The notes below the pieces were generated by a model, which did not search any database, was not told the origin of the DNA, and saw nothing but the letters and a program-made list of their open reading frames with translations. A program made the position numbers and the translations under genes. Of a DNA stretch of 64,000 bases, positions 63,289-64,000 are shown one piece after another (the first letter of the stretch is position 1; each line of letters opens with the position of its first letter). The stretch is from Planctomycetaceae bacterium (lineage in GTDB: Bacteria; Planctomycetota; Planctomycetia; Planctomycetales; Planctomycetaceae): contig JACKHO010000005.1 of assembly GCA_020638955.1 (NCBI GenBank), forward strand, positions 186,001 through 250,000, in the 5' to 3' direction.

Positions 63289-64000
63289 ATCGCCATTTTC
63301 GATGGGATAGAACTGATCCATGACCGCCTGCCACTGCTGGGCAGTGCGGAGTGTGGCGAAGGCGTTCCGTACCGTTTCGTGCTCTGGATGAAGCGGCGCG
63401 TATTTGAAGTTGAACTGACACATTTTCCGCACCCAGCGGTCAGGACCGTACAACTCCTGCAGCAGTTCGGCATGCCGCATAATGGCGTGTCGCTGTGCAG
63501 GTACAGTGGGCGAGGGAATGGACGGTTCACCGCGCCAGAGAGCCAGACACTGGTTGAAAATCCAGGGGTTTCCAATGGCACCACGAGCTATCGTGACGCC
63601 GTCGACCTCGGTTTCCTGAATCATGCGAATGCAGTCTTCGGCGGTAAACAAATCACCGCTGCCGAGGATGACGCGTTCGCCTGCGTGCTGTTTCAGTTCT
63701 TTGAGAAACTCCCAACGGCTCGGACCATCGTAACGCTGTTCGACCGTCCGACCATGCACGGTAATGGCCGCGACACCTAACCCGAATGCACCATCGAGGA
63801 TGGTGAAGAACTTGTCGCGGCTTTCGCTGGAGTCATCAATCCCGCGCCGCATTTTGACCGTAACGGGAATTTCTGAAGGAACGACATCCCGCACGCGGCG
63901 GACAATATCGAGCGCGACGTCGGGACGCCCCAAATGGTATCCACCTCGGCATCCCCCAATAGCTGACTTCACCGGGCAGCCGAAATTGATGTCAATGACA
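63283..64000 (-). CDS. dusB: tRNA-dihydrouridine synthase (5' end outside window)
   Basis: The frame is open to the right edge; the visible part begins VIDINFGCPVKSAIGGCRGG, where the Cys of NFGCP is the catalytic acid. FMN and substrate blocks follow: IPVTVKMRRGID, AAITVHGRTVEQRYDG, VILGSGDLFTAEDCIRMI, and VDGVTIARGAIGNPWIF. The closest style is DusB, which reduces uridines in the tRNA D-loop. At least 239 residues are present. Its stop overlaps the kinase stop convergently by six bases. Confidence 0.9.
   Translation of the reverse strand, partial: VIDINFGCPVKSAIGGCRGGYHLGRPDVALDIVRRVRDVVPSEIPVTVKMRRGIDDSSESRDKFFTILDGAFGLGVAAITVHGRTVEQRYDGPSRWEFLKELKQHAGERVILGSGDLFTAEDCIRMIQETEVDGVTIARGAIGNPWIFNQCLALWRGEPSIPSPTVPAQRHAIMRHAELLQELYGPDRWVRKMCQFNFKYAPLHPEHETVRNAFATLRTAQQWQAVMDQFYPIENGDS

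Overview
The window looks like chromosomal DNA of a planctomycete. The protein repertoire supports this: two Tat-type DUF1501 proteins, a sulfatase, a DUF1080 protein, a giant WD40 protein whose N-terminus ends like a planctomycete cytochrome-type domain, a FHA-GAF histidine kinase, a multi-membrane-span Ser/Thr kinase, EboE, and lipid A/Kdo genes in an organism with many secreted proteins of unknown function. No tRNA, rRNA or CRISPR array was recognised. The assignment rests on family content, not on a marker-gene search.

Layout. 0-13.6 kb: 3' part of a WD40/coiled-coil protein, a DUF1501 protein, a secreted SGNH-like hydrolase, then a minus-strand run (quinol-monooxygenase-like ABM protein, EboE, DUF58, secreted prenyltransferase-repeat protein), a small secreted protein and an unknown protein with a macro-domain-like end. 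13.6-24 kb: FHA-GAF histidine kinase and a HTH/pseudo-receiver protein, mnmG, sulfatase, pyrG, kdsB and tsf. 24-36.5 kb: a compact Rieske / membrane protein / TiaS-like operon, a DegT aminotransferase, a glucose-dehydrogenase-like enzyme, a thioredoxin-like protein, a DUF1080 protein, a TPR-redoxin fusion, a flavin reductase-M20 peptidase-P-loop operon and a small P-loop ORF. 36.5-50.5 kb: an ABC exporter whose ATPase motifs are degenerate beside an ABC-2 permease, pyrD, a secreted protein, plsY, a HAD phosphatase, acnA, lpxD, lpxI and a D-threonine-aldolase-like enzyme. 50.5-64 kb: a pilin-like peptide, an LptD/OstA-like outer membrane protein, a stretch of decayed coding sequence, a complete IS1182-like insertion sequence, a second DUF1501 protein, a large Ser/Thr kinase and the 3' part of a tRNA-dihydrouridine synthase gene.

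How the genes fit together. kdsB (with pyrG supplying CTP), lpxD, lpxI and the LptD-like protein are all pieces of lipopolysaccharide synthesis and export, so the window argues for a lipid A-containing outer membrane. plsY, pyrD, pyrG, acnA, tsf, mnmG and dus are housekeeping genes spread among them. The rest is secreted, regulatory or unassigned.

The main unusual signals are: (1) the ABC exporter lacking recognisable Walker A, signature and H-loop sequences; (2) the Rieske / S-component-like / TiaS-like operon; (3) the histidine kinase beside a DNA-binding pseudo-receiver; (4) two 139-bp palindromic-ended repeats, each between convergent genes; (5) frameshifted gene relics beside the IS; and (6) the unknown macro-like protein.
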